Both the position numbers and the translations under genes were made by a program. This document shows positions 62,701-64,000 of a stretch of DNA of 64,000 bases, piece after piece; within the stretch, counting starts at the first letter, position 1, and the number at the start of each line of letters is the position of its first letter. Source of the DNA: Cornus controversa (taxonomy: Eukaryota; Streptophyta; Magnoliopsida; Cornales; Cornaceae). Under the pieces are notes generated by a model that saw only the letters and a list, made by a program, of their open reading frames with translations, was not told where the DNA came from and did no database searches. The stretch is taken from the NCBI GenBank assembly GCA_026545225.1, contig CM048849.1, positions 42,184,336 to 42,248,335 on the forward strand, given 5' to 3'.

Positions 62701-64000
62701 AAGTACAGAGCAAAAAGTTCGTTACTCTGGGAAACAAGAAACCAAAAACAAGTAGTCAGCTTACATTTTGTGTGGCCTAATTACTTGCAATAGTATCATT
62801 TCAAACAGGTCTAATATCATTTTAAACAAAAGTAAACAAAACTTGGTGTATGCAAATTCGTACAGATCAGCATGGTGCTACCTCCAAAACAACAAGGGTT
62901 ACAGGTCACTCTGATGGAAACTGAAGAGATTAAACTAGGTTGAAGCTAATAGTCTCTTATTTATTACAACATAAGTTGATCAACATAAAGAATTTCTAAA
63001 CCAAATGTAGAAAGTCATACAAATAGAGAGTTATGAACCTTTCCTTTTCCCTGGTGGCTTTGGGTGTTTGCTCCCAAGTCTTAGGTGAAGCTTTCGAGAC
63101 TAGTAGAAGTGAAGAAAGGAAAAAAAAAAAAAGAGATTGAAAAGAAATTTATTAAAGGATTGACATCTCATACCAAGTCATAATGACGAGAGATGTTCCT
63201 GCGAGCTTGTGTAAGAGTATTTTGCTTCAAAACATGCTTGAGAAAATACTTTGTGGATGCGATTCCAGCTGTGGAAAGCAATGGTGTCCACCAGCCCCTA
63301 ACACCAAACTCAAGTAGTGATAATTAGGAGATGACCAAAATTCGTACACTCGTATCACAGTATAGCTGGTTCAAATCAATATTTACCTTTTGTTATTAGA
63401 CCTTGAGACAGAAGTTTTTAAATCTCTGTTGGCAATAAAAATCTGCAGTATAGAATTTTAGAAGGCAAACATCCACAGGGAACATTTGAAACTAAGCACA
63501 GATCTGCAGTGTTACCATGAAAAGATTCAGAAGACCTTCACTTTTATCAACAAAAGAAAAATCACCATTAATGTATGCATCTGCAAGGCCTAAATCAGCT
63601 TGTGTAGCAACCTGTCAAAAGAATTCCGAGTAATAAACTTATGTATCACAGAATTCTAACTTAATTTTAATCTGCAATTATATATTTTTCGGGTTCTTTA
63701 TATTTTTAAATTTTAACAGTCTGTTATTTATTTTAAATAGATATGACATCCCCCTATTGAAAGAAATGTCAAACACAAAGAAAAGGTGCATACCTTCCAG
63801 TAAAACTGGGGATTGTGAATTTTCAGATAAGTTTTTAGAAGACTTTTCTTTCTTGTTCCTTCAAAGGTGAAAATAGTACCTCCTTCTTCCAATATGCTGC
63901 AGTGCCACAAAGGACATGATATCAATATATCACCTTTAAATTTTTAATTAGCTTTTGTGCTGGAATTCATAGAGAACAGTTCAATCTCAAGATCAGTGGT
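59747..64000 (-). CDS. CPS: Plant cyclopropane fatty acid synthase copy 2, C-terminal half (continues beyond window)
   Basis: Exons 63896-63794, 63611-63516, 63442-63387, 63297-63174, 62726-62664, 62541-62482, 62393-62158, 62064-61971, 61305-61169, 61073-60993, 60283-60178 and 59818-59747 encode 408 residues plus TGA, all open with GT-AG sites. They match exons 12-24 of copy 1 in length and phase, except that 62393-62158 (236 nt) equals exons 18 and 19 joined. The first exon begins in the C-terminal part of the linker (EEGGTIFTFEG). SAM motif VLDIGCGWGT; EMIEHVGHE where copy 1 has EMIEAVGHE; end RPGNVTTFADAYEDLPSAY. The FAD-oxidase half must lie past 64000. Nothing suggests a pseudogene in the visible half. 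Same orientation as copy 1, so a head-to-tail tandem pair. Confidence 0.93.

Overview
The window is nuclear DNA of a flowering plant, almost certainly a eudicot. It is AT-rich, has GT-AG introns and many (TA)n tracts, and is crowded with plant transposons. Two real gene families are present. At the left edge is the last coding exon of an hnRNP-type RNA-binding protein (+ strand). The main content is a tandem pair of plant cyclopropane fatty acid synthase (CPS/CPA-FAS) genes on the - strand. These are fusions of an N-terminal FAD-dependent oxidase domain and a C-terminal SAM-dependent cyclopropane synthase domain. CPS genes are best known from Malvales (Sterculia, cotton) and Sapindales (litchi, longan), but the sequence alone does not fix the species.

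Layout. 1-717: hnRNP C-terminal exon, followed by a long 3' region with an internal direct repeat. About 2.7-4.8 kb: short intergenic region with MITE-like repeats, tail to tail with CPS copy 1. 4821-24939: CPS copy 1, which I rebuilt as 24 exons with every splice phase closing (865 aa). Its large introns 1, 2 and 6 hold Ty3/gypsy, Ty1/copia and LINE debris, including two pairs of LTR-like sequences in inverted orientation. 25.0-26.1 kb: CPS leader and promoter. 26.1-59.7 kb: a transposon-filled spacer. It holds a CACTA element with a nested foldback element; a gag-less Ty1/copia element with near-identical LTRs; AT-rich inverted-repeat elements; two hAT MITEs with perfect 8-bp target duplications; a decayed piece of a MIP1/RF298-type E3 ligase gene; a complete-length but dead L1 LINE; and a second foldback element with a perfect 10-bp target duplication. 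59747-64000: the C-terminal half of CPS copy 2 (equivalents of exons 12-24), open throughout and continuing beyond the window.

How it fits together. The two CPS copies have the same exon lengths and share recognisable intron sequence, so they come from a tandem duplication later pushed about 35 kb apart by transposons. They differ in one intron: the exon 18/19 intron of copy 1 is exactly absent in copy 2. They also differ beside the presumed active-site glutamate (EMIEAVG versus EMIEHVG). Apart from the CPS genes and the hnRNP exon I find no intact host gene, and no convincing functional tRNA, rRNA or CRISPR. I did not find a wholly new system. The most informative novelties are the intron presence/absence between tandem paralogs, an internal empty site for a hAT insertion, and a host-gene fragment cut by another hAT MITE after it had already lost its reading frame.
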